A stretch of 39,255 nt of DNA from Chloroflexia bacterium (GCA_016928715.1 JAFGKG010000040.1:1-39255), one strand, 5' to 3'; counted from the first letter of the stretch, positions 1-8,774 are shown. Program-made: numbers and translations. The notes: generated by a model not told the origin, from the letters alone.

Positions 1-93
1 ATGGCTCCTCCTTTCTTCTTGCAGAGATTAGAGTGCCATGATACAAGTCTGTCCCTTATTTTTCAAGATCTGCGATCTACTGAGACTTTATAA

Positions 94-279
94 TCACGCT
101 TTTTCATTTTTCTTGCCAACCCTTTCAATCTGACGCTGCCCAGTATAACGGTACGTCGTCGGGGTTGTGCCGGAGGTGCAGCGGTCCTCGGCCTGCAGGG
201 TGGTCTCCGGCGACCACTCCAGATTGAGGATGATGACGTGGTTGGCGCCATTGACCGTCACTCCCCGGCGCCGGAGCAA
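94..279 (-). pseudogene. RHS-repeat core-like remnant
   Basis: A short minus-strand frame contains GTTPTTYRYTGQRQ (about nt 130-165). This matches the YRYTGQR signature at the start of the RHS-repeat associated core. In intact proteins the signature is followed by a LYYYxARWYDP-type stretch. Here it runs into IERVGKKNEKA and a stop, so the core is lost. No intact RHS gene surrounds it and no convincing ribosome site precedes it. I read it as the decayed tail of a large RHS/YD-repeat surface protein. The identification rests on one short motif. Confidence 0.35.
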
Positions 280-298
280 GAAATCGTTTATCGCCCAC

Positions 299-384
299 TT
301 GGTCGAGCCAGGAGCCCGGCAAATTCATGCCAGGAGCCCCAGAGATTCGTGCCGAGAGCCCTACAAATTCATGCCAGGAGCCCC
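299..384. repeat. Four-unit 22-bp tandem repeat, family 1
   Basis: Units begin at about 299, 321, 343 and 365, exactly 22 bp apart. The clearest unit reads aaattcatgccaggagcccc (321-340 and 365-384, identical). The unit at 343 is diverged, and the unit at 299 keeps only the gccaggagccc part. Read on the minus strand the units contain ggggctcctggcatgaattt. The array runs into a second 22-bp array starting near 389. Confidence 0.8.
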
Positions 385-388
385 TACT

Positions 389-542
389 TTTGTCCCTACA
401 TCCCGGATGTTAAAAGGCTACATCCGGGATGTAGGATTCGAACATCCCGGATGTAGGGTTTGTACATCCAGGATGTAAGGTTCGAACATCCCGGATGTAG
501 GGTTTGTACATCCAGGATGCAAGGTTCGTAGGTCCCGGATGT
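389..542. repeat. Seven-unit 22-bp repeat of a 13-bp near-palindrome
   Basis: A 13-bp dyad, acatcc-N-ggatgt, begins at 398, 420, 442, 464, 486, 508 and 530, always 22 bp apart. The centre base is c, g or a, and the last two copies each carry changes in an arm. The spacers between dyads alternate (gtttgt or gttcga types), giving a 44-bp super-period. There are no unique spacers, so it is not a CRISPR array. Open frames through it encode only repeat-derived peptides. Confidence 0.92.
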
Positions 543-725
543 ACACTTTGCTGCGGAAGCGAGCGGTCCAGAAAAGGCGGGCCGATCACCCACTGCAGGA
601 TGTTTTTAACGTGCTTGCGCGCGTTGGCCAATGCGAGAAACCGGGCAAGCCCCTACAAAGTGTAAAGCTGACCGGCCTCCGATCCCCCGGTGGGTTCAGG
701 ACGGCAGCAGTTTAGGAGTTGAGGC

Positions 726-858
726 TAAATAACTTTCCGGTTTTGACCGGCTAAAGCCTCGACTCCGAAAGGACCCGTAAAAGGTCTCCAATTCCCGGAC
801 CGGAGTAGAGGCTTTAGCTGGTGACGGAGGACAGGCAGCAAAACCGGAAAGTTATTTA
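726..858. mobile_element. MITE-like element with perfect 20-bp terminal inverted repeats
   Basis: The left end taaataactttccggttttg (726-745) is the exact reverse complement of 839-858. Inside, 747-766 and 802-821 form a second imperfect inverted repeat (ccggctaaagcctcgactcc against its complement, two mismatches), so the whole 133 bp can fold into one long hairpin. It has no coding capacity. A 91-bp core (737-827) recurs at 14288-14378 with four mismatches. No clear target-site duplication is visible. Confidence 0.8.
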
Positions 859-986
859 ATTGCCATTCCTTACACAGCGGGACGCACATTGGCCGATTCA
901 TATAAGACGCCGACCGGCCGAAAATCGTTTCATACCCCACTCTTTGTTGGTGCTGGTCAGGAGACCAGCGCTGGCGGGAGTTACCC

Positions 987-1226
987 CTACATAGAATCCC
1001 GCCGAACAGGAGCCAGATCCAGCACGGTTAGTGTTTCCCTGAGCACCTGCCGGCCGCAGGCGTTGGCCGCGGCCAGGGTGACGGTATAGGTGCCTCTGGC
1101 GGCATGGCTGTGGATCACCACCGCGCCGGTGGCGGTCACGCCGTCGCCCAGCGCCCAGGTGAAGGGGATCGGCTCCGTGCCGCCGGCACGGGCGGTAAAG
1201 GTCACCCCCTGGCCGGCGGTGGGGCT
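987..1226 (-). pseudogene. C-terminal PKD-domain remnant
   Basis: The minus-strand frame reads PTAGQGVTFTARAGG, then WALGDGVTATG and GTYTVTLAAANACG. This is one PKD-like beta-sandwich repeat with the usual WxxGDG and YTVTL signatures, and it ends at a normal stop. It closely resembles the last PKD repeat of the exported protein at 28890-31691 (QAGGTAPLDWRWAVGDGLTATV, written here across two motifs: AGGTAPLDW and AVGDGLTAT). No start codon, signal peptide or upstream domain exists, and the frame closes at 1272. It is probably the surviving tail of a surface protein removed by rearrangement. Confidence 0.65.
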
Positions 1227-1249
1227 AGAAAGTTGTCGCTTCCCAACTT

Positions 1250-1278
1250 TTGCCCAAAGCCCCAGGCTGTGCTATAAT
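1250..1278 (+). promoter_or_regulatory. Promoter for the GT-C-like gene
   Basis: TTGCCC (1250-1255) lies 17 bp from TATAAT (1273-1278). Transcription would start near 1285, about 40 nt before the ATG at 1327. Confidence 0.65.
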
Positions 1279-1326
1279 CGCCCCGGATTGCAATTCTTCC
1301 CCCATCGAACGGCCGGCGAGGAAACG

Positions 1327-3645
1327 ATGCGTCCAAAGTGGATCCAAATTGCCGCGCTGCTGCTTTTGCTCCTGGGTGGGCTGCTGCTGGACCTGCACCT
1401 GCAGGGCCGGCCGGCGGCCGAACTCGACGTGGGCGGGCGGGACCTGGGCTTTGTGCGGGGCTTTTCCAGCAAGGAATGGGGCGACGTGCTGCCCGGGCCC
1501 CACGGCCCCGAGACCGAGACCTACCGTTGGATGGGTCCGCACGGTATTTTGCACATAGGCACGGTGCGGGGCGGGCCGCCCCTGCTGCTGCACCTGCGCC
1601 TGCTCAGCGGCCGGCCGGCTGAGACCCCCCCACCCCAGGCTACCCTGCGCGTCAACGACCAAGTCGTCGCCGCATTCGCCCTCTCCCCACTGCTGAACGA
1701 GTACGCCTTCATCCTGCCCCCCACCGTCCTGCAGGGCGGCGCGCTGCAGGTCGAACTGGAGGTCGAGACCTTCCAGGCGCAGGGCGACGACCGCGAACTC
1801 GGCCTGATCATGGAACGGGCCCGGCTGGAGACACTGGGGGGAACGAGCGGCGGCAGCCTGGTGGATCGCCTGGCCCAACTGCGGCCGGCCTACACCCTGA
1901 TCGGCCTGCTGGCAGCCCTGACCGCCCTGGCCCTGGAACTGGCCTTTGGCCCGGCTTGGGGCTGCGGGGCCGGCCTACTGGCCCTGGCCGGGCTGGCCGC
2001 GGCCTGGAAGCCGGAAAGCGCGCTGCGCGCCGGCCCCACCCTGCTGGCCCTGCTGCTGCTCGGCACGGCCATCGCCGGCGGGCTGCGCCTGCTGAGCCCA
2101 CACTGGCGGCGTTGGGCGCGCTGGCTGGGCCGGCGCGCCGAGTGGGTGCTGCTGGTCCTCTTTCTGCTCGGCCTGCCGCTGGCCTTTGCCCCTCACATCG
2201 AGGCCGACGGGGTCGAGTATTACGCCTACCTGCGCTCGCTGGCCTTTGACGGGGACCTGCACTTTGCCAACGAACTCTCCCTGGAGGTGCCCTTTGCCCA
2301 CGTCCCCTACGGACTGGGGGCCAAAAAGACGGCCACCGGATACGAGCCGAACTATGCCTCGGTCGGGCCGGCCATCGCCTGGGCGCCCTTGCTGCCGGCG
2401 GGCCACCTCACCGCCCTGGCCGGCCACGCGCTGGGCCTGGACTGGACGCTGGATGGCTACAGCGAGCCCTACGTGGTCTGGATCTGCTTTGGCAGCACCC
2501 TATCGGCATTGGCCAGCCTGCTGCTGGGCTACGACCTGCTGCGGCGGCTCTATGGCAGCGCCCTCGGCCTGCTCTCCACCCTGGCCACTTTTTTCGGGGC
2601 CGGCCTGTTCTACTATGCCTTTTACAAGCCCGATTTCGCCCACGCCCTGGCCGCCTGCGCGGCGACCGTATTTGTCTACCTCTGGCACCGCTCGCGGGAG
2701 GTCCCGGACGCCGCCGCCCCCTCCGTGCTGCACCGAAGCACCCGGCAGTGGTTTTGGCTGGGACTGGCCGCCGGCTTTATGTCAACCCTCTACTGGATCG
2801 ATGCCCTGCTGGTGCTGCTGCCGGCCGCCGAGGTCGCCTGGGAGGGGCTGGCCCTCCTGCGCGAGCGGCACTGGCGCGGGCTGCGCAACCTGTCGATCGG
2901 CGGCGGCCTCTTTGCGCTGGCCTTTACGATCGGCTTTTTTCCGCAGATGCTGGCCTGGAAGATCCTCTTTGGACAGTGGTTCACCGTGCCGCAGGAGGGT
3001 TTCGCCACCCCGCAGGGGCTGGCCGTATTGGAACTGCTGCTCTCGCCCCTGCACGGGCTGCTGCCCTGGACGCCCATCGCCGCGCTGGGCCTGCTGGGAC
3101 TGCTGCTGCTGGCCTGGGAGCATCGGCCCTGGGGCAGCTACGTCCTGCTGGCCATGGGAGCCTATTTCCTCTATAACGCCACCCTGCCCAGTTGGCACGG
3201 CGGGGGCACGTTTGGCCTGCGCCGATTGGTCAACGCCTATCCGCTGTTCCTGCTGGGGGTCGGGGCCTTGCTGCAGCGACTGCGCCGCTGGCGGCCGGCC
3301 GCCGCCGCGCTGGCCGCCTTTTTGCCCACGCTGTGGGGACTGGTGATCCTACTGCGCTACCTGGCCTACACCATCCCCCACTATCCCTCCGAACTGGAAA
3401 ACCTCTCCCTGGGCGAGTTCCTGCTCGCCCCGGATCATTTCCCCCTGGACCGCCTCCCCGCAGCGCTGGAACTGGCCTGGTTCTGGCAGTGGGGCCGGCG
3501 CCTGCTCAACGACTGGAGCTGGCCCTACCTGCTCTACGGCCTGGTATCACTGGGATTGTTCGTGGTGATCTCGTGGGGGGTGTGGAAAGCACTGCGGCGG
3601 AGGCGACCAAGTCGGTCCTCCGCACCTCTCGCTCGCCCGGAATGA
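1327..3645 (+). CDS. GT-C-like polytopic membrane protein (putative glycosyltransferase)
   Basis: The ATG at 1327 is chosen because GAGG stands 6-7 nt before it and the promoter lies upstream; the frame is open further 5' but that part runs through the PKD remnant. The product is 772 residues. A membrane segment (about 7-25) is followed by a beta-rich extracytoplasmic domain (about 30-170), then many Leu/Ala-rich membrane segments. After the first segments of the core comes D294-G-V-E297-Y with YLRSLAFDGDL, an acidic loop in the place used by the catalytic acidic residues of family-39-like GT-C enzymes. The same motif occurs in the shorter protein at 33613-35043, so the two are paralogues. 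Likely role: transfer of a sugar from a lipid-linked donor at the membrane. Donor and acceptor cannot be read from sequence. Its stop is 6 bp from that of the convergent thioesterase gene. Confidence 0.75.
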   Translation: MRPKWIQIAALLLLLLGGLLLDLHLQGRPAAELDVGGRDLGFVRGFSSKEWGDVLPGPHGPETETYRWMGPHGILHIGTVRGGPPLLLHLRLLSGRPAETPPPQATLRVNDQVVAAFALSPLLNEYAFILPPTVLQGGALQVELEVETFQAQGDDRELGLIMERARLETLGGTSGGSLVDRLAQLRPAYTLIGLLAALTALALELAFGPAWGCGAGLLALAGLAAAWKPESALRAGPTLLALLLLGTAIAGGLRLLSPHWRRWARWLGRRAEWVLLVLFLLGLPLAFAPHIEADGVEYYAYLRSLAFDGDLHFANELSLEVPFAHVPYGLGAKKTATGYEPNYASVGPAIAWAPLLPAGHLTALAGHALGLDWTLDGYSEPYVVWICFGSTLSALASLLLGYDLLRRLYGSALGLLSTLATFFGAGLFYYAFYKPDFAHALAACAATVFVYLWHRSREVPDAAAPSVLHRSTRQWFWLGLAAGFMSTLYWIDALLVLLPAAEVAWEGLALLRERHWRGLRNLSIGGGLFALAFTIGFFPQMLAWKILFGQWFTVPQEGFATPQGLAVLELLLSPLHGLLPWTPIAALGLLGLLLLAWEHRPWGSYVLLAMGAYFLYNATLPSWHGGGTFGLRRLVNAYPLFLLGVGALLQRLRRWRPAAAALAAFLPTLWGLVILLRYLAYTIPHYPSELENLSLGEFLLAPDHFPLDRLPAALELAWFWQWGRRLLNDWSWPYLLYGLVSLGLFVVISWGVWKALRRRRPSRSSAPLARPE

Positions 3646-3651
3646 CGAAAT

Positions 3652-4062
3652 CTATGCGCCCGGCACCAGCATGAACTTGCCCTGGCCCTGGGCCAGGATC
3701 CGCTCCTGCTCGTCGCGCACCTCGGCCTCGGCCCAGACCAGCCGGCCCCGCCGGCCGGTCACCCTTCCCCGCACCAGCACCGGGGCCCCGATGGGCACCC
3801 CCTGCCCGCGCATACGCACCTTGAGCTCACCGGTCACGGCCAGGCCCTCGGCGTGGAGCACGGCGTGGGCCATGGCCTCGTCCAACAGGGTGGCGACCAG
3901 ACCGCCGTGCATCAGGCCCGGATAGCCCTGGTAGACCTCAGTGGGCACAAAACGGGCCCGCACGCCCCGCTCCAAGCGCTCAAATTCCAACTGGAGGCCG
4001 ATGGGGTTCTGCTTGCCGCAGGCAAAACAGTAGGCTTCGTAGGGCATGATCAACTTCCTCAC
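3652..4062 (-). CDS. PaaI-type hotdog-fold thioesterase
   Basis: A 136-residue single hotdog domain. The N-terminus has CFACGKQNPIGL (C12 and C15), typical of a PaaI subfamily. The hotdog helix carries GLMHGGLVATLLDEAMAHA (HGG at 52-54, D61), where the family binds the acyl-CoA thioester and places its acidic catalytic residue. Members hydrolyse acyl-CoA thioesters; the acyl group is not predictable here. Two starts are possible, ATG at 4062 and ATG at 4047 (MPYEAYC). The second begins right at the conserved region. It is convergent with the GT-C-like gene. Upstream lies a dispersed inverted repeat, and I see no clear promoter. Confidence 0.85.
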   Translation of the reverse strand: MRKLIMPYEAYCFACGKQNPIGLQLEFERLERGVRARFVPTEVYQGYPGLMHGGLVATLLDEAMAHAVLHAEGLAVTGELKVRMRGQGVPIGAPVLVRGRVTGRRGRLVWAEAEVRDEQERILAQGQGKFMLVPGA

Positions 4063-4064
4063 CC

Positions 4065-4162
4065 GGTTGAACCGGAACCAAAAAGAACCACAAAGGACAC
4101 AAAGGAAACGAAGGGGAAAAAACCTTGTGTCCCTCGTGTCCTTTGTGGTTGAAATCCTTGTT
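4065..4162. repeat. Dispersed inverted repeat, 'ccacaaagg' family, copy 1
   Basis: A perfect 15-bp inverted repeat: aaccacaaaggacac (4086-4100) pairs with 4136-4150. It is flanked by ggttgaaccggaacc on the left and gaaatccttgtt on the right. The same flanks occur at 24682-24735, and the arms recur at 5551-5628. It lies between two minus-strand genes. Confidence 0.8.
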
Positions 4163-4197
4163 ATTTGGGCAAGAATTTCAATGGTAAGGTAAAGGAT

Positions 4198-5520
4198 CTA
4201 GGGCAGCGGGGTGGGCGTGGGCAGCGCCTCGGGCGTAGGGGTAGGCGTCGCCGCCCCCTGCGGCAGGGGCCGGCCCAACAGGTAGGCCGCCGCCGCGTCC
4301 AACTGCGGGTCGCGCTCGGCCTCAAAATCCTCCGGGGTCAGCGGCACGACCAGATCCGGGGTCAGGCCGACGTCCTGGATGCGGCGCTCATTGGGGGTCA
4401 GCCAGTGGGCCACCGTAACCCGCAGCGAAGAGCCATCCTCCAGGTCAAAGACGTGCTGGATGGAGCCCTTGCCAAAACTCTGCTCGCCGACCAGGGTTGC
4501 CCGTCCGAAATCCTGGAGCGCCCCGGCCACGATCTCGGAGGCGCTGGCCGAACCGCCGTTGATGAGGACGACCATGGGCAGATCAAAGGCCTCGGCATCC
4601 CCGCCGATCACGGGGTGGGGCAGCAGGTTGTCCTCACGATCGGACTGGTAGGTGGCCACCCCGTCCTCCACAAAGCGGCCCAGGACCTCCTGTGCGGCCC
4701 GCAGGTAGCCGCCGCCGTTGTTGCGCAGATCCAGAATCAAGCCGGTGGGGTTCTGTCGGAGCAGTTCCTTCAATCTCTCGTCGAGTTCCTCGGAGGTGGC
4801 CTCGCCAAAAACGGAGAGTTGGACGTAGGCCAGGCCGTCCTCGCGCAGTTCCCCCTCCACGCTGAGGATTTCGATGCGCGCCCGGGTGATGGTCACCTCA
4901 AAGGGGGCCTGGCCCTCGCGCAGGATGGTCAGGACGACGTCGGTGCCGGCCGGCCCCTTGATGTAGGCAATGACCTCCTCCAGGGGCATGCCCTCCACGT
5001 CCATGCCGTCCACCGCCAGCACCACATCGCCCTGGCGCAGGCCGGCCTCGGCCGCCGGGGTCTCGTCGTTGACCGGGCCCAGGATAACCGGAAAATTATC
5101 CTCGTAGTCGATGTAGGCGCCGATGCCCTCATAATCGCGCTGCAAATGGGTCCGCGAGACGTCGGCCTGGGCCGGCGTAGAGAACAGTGTATAACGGTCC
5201 CCCAGCGAATCCACCATGCCCCGGATCGCACCATAGACCATGCCTCGGGAATCGATCTCGGTCGGGTCGTAAAAGTTTCCCTCCAGCAGAGACCAGACCT
5301 GCCAAAAGAGCTCAAACTGCTCCTGCAGCTCCTCCGGAACGGTCCCCTCCGCCAGATAGGTGTCCGGGGTCTCGGCCGGTTCGGGCGTGCCGACAAAGGG
5401 CAGCTGGATGCCCTGGGAACTGCCATAGAGAAAGCCCGTAATTCCCCCGGCGACAAAAGAGATGCCCACCAAAAACACCACGGCCAGGCTCAACAACAAA
5501 ATACGACCACTTGAATTCAT
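4198..5520 (-). CDS. S41 family carboxy-terminal processing protease
   Basis: Start ATG at 5520 follows AGGGGG; longer frames begin inside a repeat. The product is 440 residues. An N-terminal membrane anchor (about 7-32) exports it. A helical CTP N-domain (about 60-125) precedes a PDZ domain (about 130-210; GLRQGDVVLAVDG). The tail-specific protease core follows, with LILDLRNNGGGYL (261-273), catalytic S326 in NGGSASASEI and general-base K351 in SFGKGS, 25 residues later as usual for the Ser-Lys dyad. The C-terminus is a PTPTP-rich tail. These enzymes cleave exported proteins near their C-termini, guided by the PDZ domain. Substrates are unknown. Its likely promoter overlaps the uvrA stop, and a dispersed hairpin repeat lies in its leader. 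Confidence 0.92.
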   Translation of the reverse strand: MNSSGRILLLSLAVVFLVGISFVAGGITGFLYGSSQGIQLPFVGTPEPAETPDTYLAEGTVPEELQEQFELFWQVWSLLEGNFYDPTEIDSRGMVYGAIRGMVDSLGDRYTLFSTPAQADVSRTHLQRDYEGIGAYIDYEDNFPVILGPVNDETPAAEAGLRQGDVVLAVDGMDVEGMPLEEVIAYIKGPAGTDVVLTILREGQAPFEVTITRARIEILSVEGELREDGLAYVQLSVFGEATSEELDERLKELLRQNPTGLILDLRNNGGGYLRAAQEVLGRFVEDGVATYQSDREDNLLPHPVIGGDAEAFDLPMVVLINGGSASASEIVAGALQDFGRATLVGEQSFGKGSIQHVFDLEDGSSLRVTVAHWLTPNERRIQDVGLTPDLVVPLTPEDFEAERDPQLDAAAAYLLGRPLPQGAATPTPTPEALPTPTPLP

Positions 5521-5550
5521 CAAATTCCCCCTAAAACGGCAGAGACGGAC

Positions 5551-5628
5551 CCCCAAAAAGAACCACAAAGGGCACAAAGAATACAAAGGAAAAATTCATG
5601 AGCTTTGTGGTTGAAAGCCTTGTTCAAT
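5551..5628. repeat. Dispersed inverted repeat, 'ccacaaagg' family, copy 2
   Basis: Shares the aaaaagaaccacaaag left arm with copy 1 at 4081. The arms aaccacaaag (5561-5570) and ctttgtggtt (5603-5612) are perfect complements. The right flank (gaaagccttgttcaatacgcaa) resembles the right flank of copy 3 at 24715. It sits in the likely untranslated leader of the S41 protease gene. Confidence 0.75.
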
Positions 5629-5692
5629 ACGCAAAAAACTCACCGATAAGCTGCTAAAATATTCCGGGAGCATTCATCGCGCCTCGAGACCC

Positions 5693-5720
5693 ATCATACC
5701 GCAAAAAACCGTTTTGTCAA
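5693..5720 (-). promoter_or_regulatory. Promoter for the S41 protease gene
   Basis: Minus-strand TTGACA (5720-5715), a 16-bp spacer and TATGAT (5698-5693). The -35 box overlaps the uvrA stop codon (5717-5719). It implies a leader of about 165 nt that includes the repeat at 5551-5628. Confidence 0.6.
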
Positions 5721-8584
5721 CCCAAATAGGGCTGGAGAAAGCGACCGGTATGGCTCTGGGTCACCCGCACGATCTCCTCCGGTGCACCCTGGGCGACGAC
5801 GCGCCCGCCGCCCTCGCCCCCCTCCGGGCCTAGATCGATAACCCAATCGGCCGACTTGATCACATCCAGATTGTGCTCAATGATCACCACCGTGTTGCCG
5901 GCATCCACCAGGCGATTCAGGACCTCCAACAAGCGATCGATGTCGGCAAAGTGCAGGCCGGTGGTGGGCTCGTCCAGGACATAGAGCGTCCGGCCCGTAT
6001 CGCGCCGGCCCAATTCTGCGGCCAGCTTGACGCGCTGGGCTTCGCCACCGGAAAGGGAGGGGGCCGGCTGCCCCAGCTTGAGATAGCCCAGGCCCACGTC
6101 ATACAGCGCCTGCAGTCGATTGCGCACACTCGGCACCCGCGAGAAAAAGCGGATGGCCTCCTTTACGGTCAGATCCAACACCTCCGCGATATTCAAACCC
6201 TTGTAACGGATCTCTAGGGTCTCGCGGTTGTAGCGCAGGCCCTGGCATTCCTCGCAGGGCACATAGACGTCCGGCAGGAACTGCATCTCGATCTGCAGGA
6301 TACCGGCCCCCTCGCAGGCCTCGCAGCGGCCTCCCTTGACATTAAAGCTAAAGCGAGCCGGGCCATAGCCCCGAACGCGCGACTCGGGAACGCGGGAAAA
6401 GAGCCGGCGAATGGGGCCAAAGAGGCCCGTATAAGTCGCCGCGTTCGAACGGGGCGTCCGACCGATCGCCGATTGGTCGATGGCAATGACCTTGTCCAGG
6501 TGTTCAAAACCCTGCAGGCTGTCGTGGGCGCCGGCCGGTTCCTTGGCCCGGTGCAGCAACTGGGCCAGGCGGCGATAGAGCGTATCAATCACCAGGCTGC
6601 TTTTGCCCGAACCGGAAACGCCCGTCACGCAGATCAGGCAGCCCAGGGGAAACGACAGCTCCAACTGCTTCAGATTGTGCTCGCGGGCCCCGGACAGGAG
6701 CAGGCGCTTGCCGTTCCCCGGCCGCCGCCGCGCCGGCAGGGCAATCTTGCGCCGGCCGCTGAGATACTGCCCGGTCAGGGAATGCTTGTGCTGCAAAATC
6801 TCCGCCGGCGGCCCACTGGCCACCACCTGGCCGCCCTGCTCCCCCGCGCCCGGCCCCATGTCGACCACCCAATCGGCGCTGCGGATCATGGCCGCGTCGT
6901 GCTCGACGACCAGGATGGTATTCCCCTGGTCGCGCAACTGCTGTAGGGTCTGAATGAGATTGTCATTGTCCCGGGCGTGCAGTCCCACGGAAGGCTCGTC
7001 CAGGACATAGATACAGCCCATCAAGGTCGCCCCGAGCTGCGTGGCCAAGCGAATGCGCTGCGCCTCCCCGCCGGCCAGGGTCGCCGTGGATCGATCCATC
7101 GTCAGGTAGTCCAGGCCCACGTCCTGCAAAAAGCCCAGGCGGGCGACAAGCTCGCGCAGGATCGGCGCGGCAATTTGGCGCTCTCGTTCCCCCAAGGGGC
7201 TGTCCGCCGCCGTTAACTCGTGTACCCAGGCGTAGACCTCGCCTACCGACATGGCCACAATCCGGTCAATAGAGCGGCCGGCCACCTTGACCGCCAGGCT
7301 CTCCCGACGCAGCCGCGCACCCCGACAGCGGGGACAGATGCGCGGCGCCATGTAGCGCTCGATCCGAGAACGCACCCGGGCGGAACTCGTCTCGCGATAG
7401 CGGCGGCGGAGCTGGGGGATCACCCCCTCAAAGGTCGTCTCCACCTCCTTTTCCTCCCCATCGCTGCCCCGGTAACGCATCGGCACGACCTCGCCGTTGC
7501 TGCCATAGAGGACGATGCCCATGTGCTCGGGAGCCAGGTCCCCCACGGGCTCGCCCGTCGAGAAAGCATAGTGTTGGGCCAGGGACCGCAGCAGGGCCTG
7601 ATAGTAGGCCTTGCTCTGCCGGCCCAGGTCCTCCCAGGGCGCGATAGCGCCCCTTTCCAGGGACAGCGCAGCGTCGGGCACGATCAAGTCGGGGTCCAAC
7701 TCGAGCACCGTACCCAAACCGGTGCACTCGGGGCAGGCCCCGTGGGGATTGTTAAAGGAGAAATGGCGTGGTTCCGGTGTCTCCATCGAAATGCCACAGT
7801 GGGCGCAGGCCAGGTGCTCGGAGAAGAGCAGATCCTCGCCGCCGTCCACCTGCACCAGCAGGACCCCTCCGCCCAAGCGCAGGGCCGTTTCAACCGAATC
7901 GGCCAGGCGGCCCCGCTCCGGCGAAACGACCCGCCCCTCTTCATCCCGGCGTATCACCAGGCGGTCCACCACCAGTTCGATACTGTGGGGGCGATAACGG
8001 TCCAGTTCGATCTCCTCATCCAGGGCATAGACCGTACCATCCACGCGCACCCGGACAAAACCGGCCTTGCGGGCGTCCTCCAGGACCTTTTGCTGGCTGC
8101 CCTTGCGCTCCCGCACCAGGGGGGCCAGCAACTGCAAGCGCGCCCCCTGGGGCAGCTCGAGGATGCGGTCCACGATCTGCGAGGGAGTCTGCCGGCTGAT
8201 CTCCCGGCCGCAGCCGGGACAGTGCGGCCGGCCGACGCGGGCAAAAAGCAAGCGCAGGTAATCATAGATCTCGGTCAGCGTGCCCACGGTGGAACGGGGA
8301 TTGCGGCTGATGCCTCGCTGGTCGATGGCCACGGTTGGTGACAGGCCCTCTATCGCGTCCGCATCCGGCCGGTCGAGCTGTCCCAAAAACTGCCGGGCGT
8401 AGGCCGAGAGGCTCTCCACGTAGCGACGGCGCCCCTCGGCATAGATGGTGTCAAAAGCCAGCGAGGATTTCCCCGATCCGGACAGCCCGGTGATGACAAC
8501 CAGGCGATCGCGGGGAATCTCCAGGTCGACATCCTTCAGATTATGCTGGCGCGCGCCACGGACAACGATCGAGTCCTGCGACAT
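5717..8584 (-). CDS. uvrA: UvrA, excinuclease ABC subunit A
   Basis: The product is 955 residues, close to the usual 940-950. Start ATG at 8584 is preferred to the one at 8590 because the GGGGG upstream is then about 7 nt away. First ATPase half: Walker A GLSGSGKS (33-40), zinc ligands beginning C122-PGC-125, then CAHC and CPEC later in the inserted domain, and signature [11 protein letters not shown]. Second half: Walker [11 protein letters not shown], CEACxGxG and CEEC zinc site, signature [11 protein letters not shown], Walker [12 protein letters not shown]. UvrA dimers scan DNA for distortions and load UvrB in nucleotide excision repair. The first signature has Ala where LSGGE is usual. 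uvrB lies 12 kb away on the same strand. A direct repeat overlaps its likely promoter. Confidence 0.97.
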   Translation of the reverse strand: MSQDSIVVRGARQHNLKDVDLEIPRDRLVVITGLSGSGKSSLAFDTIYAEGRRRYVESLSAYARQFLGQLDRPDADAIEGLSPTVAIDQRGISRNPRSTVGTLTEIYDYLRLLFARVGRPHCPGCGREISRQTPSQIVDRILELPQGARLQLLAPLVRERKGSQQKVLEDARKAGFVRVRVDGTVYALDEEIELDRYRPHSIELVVDRLVIRRDEEGRVVSPERGRLADSVETALRLGGGVLLVQVDGGEDLLFSEHLACAHCGISMETPEPRHFSFNNPHGACPECTGLGTVLELDPDLIVPDAALSLERGAIAPWEDLGRQSKAYYQALLRSLAQHYAFSTGEPVGDLAPEHMGIVLYGSNGEVVPMRYRGSDGEEKEVETTFEGVIPQLRRRYRETSSARVRSRIERYMAPRICPRCRGARLRRESLAVKVAGRSIDRIVAMSVGEVYAWVHELTAADSPLGERERQIAAPILRELVARLGFLQDVGLDYLTMDRSTATLAGGEAQRIRLATQLGATLMGCIYVLDEPSVGLHARDNDNLIQTLQQLRDQGNTILVVEHDAAMIRSADWVVDMGPGAGEQGGQVVASGPPAEILQHKHSLTGQYLSGRRKIALPARRRPGNGKRLLLSGAREHNLKQLELSFPLGCLICVTGVSGSGKSSLVIDTLYRRLAQLLHRAKEPAGAHDSLQGFEHLDKVIAIDQSAIGRTPRSNAATYTGLFGPIRRLFSRVPESRVRGYGPARFSFNVKGGRCEACEGAGILQIEMQFLPDVYVPCEECQGLRYNRETLEIRYKGLNIAEVLDLTVKEAIRFFSRVPSVRNRLQALYDVGLGYLKLGQPAPSLSGGEAQRVKLAAELGRRDTGRTLYVLDEPTTGLHFADIDRLLEVLNRLVDAGNTVVIIEHNLDVIKSADWVIDLGPEGGEGGGRVVAQGAPEEIVRVTQSHTGRFLQPYLG

Positions 8585-8668
8585 ACACATGCCCCCAAAA
8601 TAGGCCTGACCGCCAAGTTCGAAAAACGACCACTACACCTCATCACAGCCGGCGGGCACAAACAATCC

Positions 8669-8707
8669 ATATCTGGACATTGTACTATATCTGGACAAGG
8701 GACGCAA
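8669..8707 (-). promoter_or_regulatory. uvrA promoter with direct-repeat candidate operator
   Basis: Minus-strand TTGCGT (8707-8702), a 17-bp spacer and TACAAT (8684-8679). Two identical 11-mers, atatctggaca on the plus strand, lie at 8669-8679 and 8687-8697, 18 bp apart, flanking the -10 box. That placement suits a repressor site. It does not match the Bacillus-type GAACxxxxGTTC SOS box or the E. coli CTGT-N8-ACAG box. Confidence 0.45.
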
Positions 8708-8745
8708 GTTTTGTAGAATATGACCGGGTCTTTTCCTGCTGATAC

Positions 8746-8774
8746 TTGGCATTTTAGCCAGAAGCGCTTATAAT
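8746..8774 (+). promoter_or_regulatory. Promoter for the formyltransferase-kynureninase pair
   Basis: TTGGCA (8746-8751), 17-bp spacer, TATAAT (8769-8774). It is divergent from the uvrA promoter. The leader to 8887 is about 105 nt. It contains aagttattcttttacag (8791-8807), a motif shared with the dispersed repeats near 14393 and 37885. Confidence 0.7.

Noticed and set aside
299-542. CRISPR array
   Set aside because: Units are 22 bp and abut with no unique spacers, and no cas gene is near.
396-631. Minus-strand frames through the 22-bp array with repeats like YIRDVRTLHPG
   Set aside because: The peptide repeats only reflect the DNA repeat; no ribosome site or promoter, and several frames are open equally.
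543-725. Possible gene or regulatory site between the repeat array and the MITE-like element
   Set aside because: No ribosome site, promoter or protein-like frame; I see nothing to annotate.
1090-1326. Upstream extension of the first GT-C gene by 79 codons
   Set aside because: The extension runs antisense through the PKD remnant and the promoter; the ATG at 1327 has the ribosome site.
4165-5514. Plus-strand frame of about 449 codons opposite the S41 protease
   Set aside because: The minus strand has the full protease with catalytic Ser and Lys; the plus frame is its shadow.
8669-8697. Classical LexA box at uvrA
   Set aside because: The repeat is direct, not palindromic, and matches neither the GAACxxxxGTTC nor the CTGT-N8-ACAG form.
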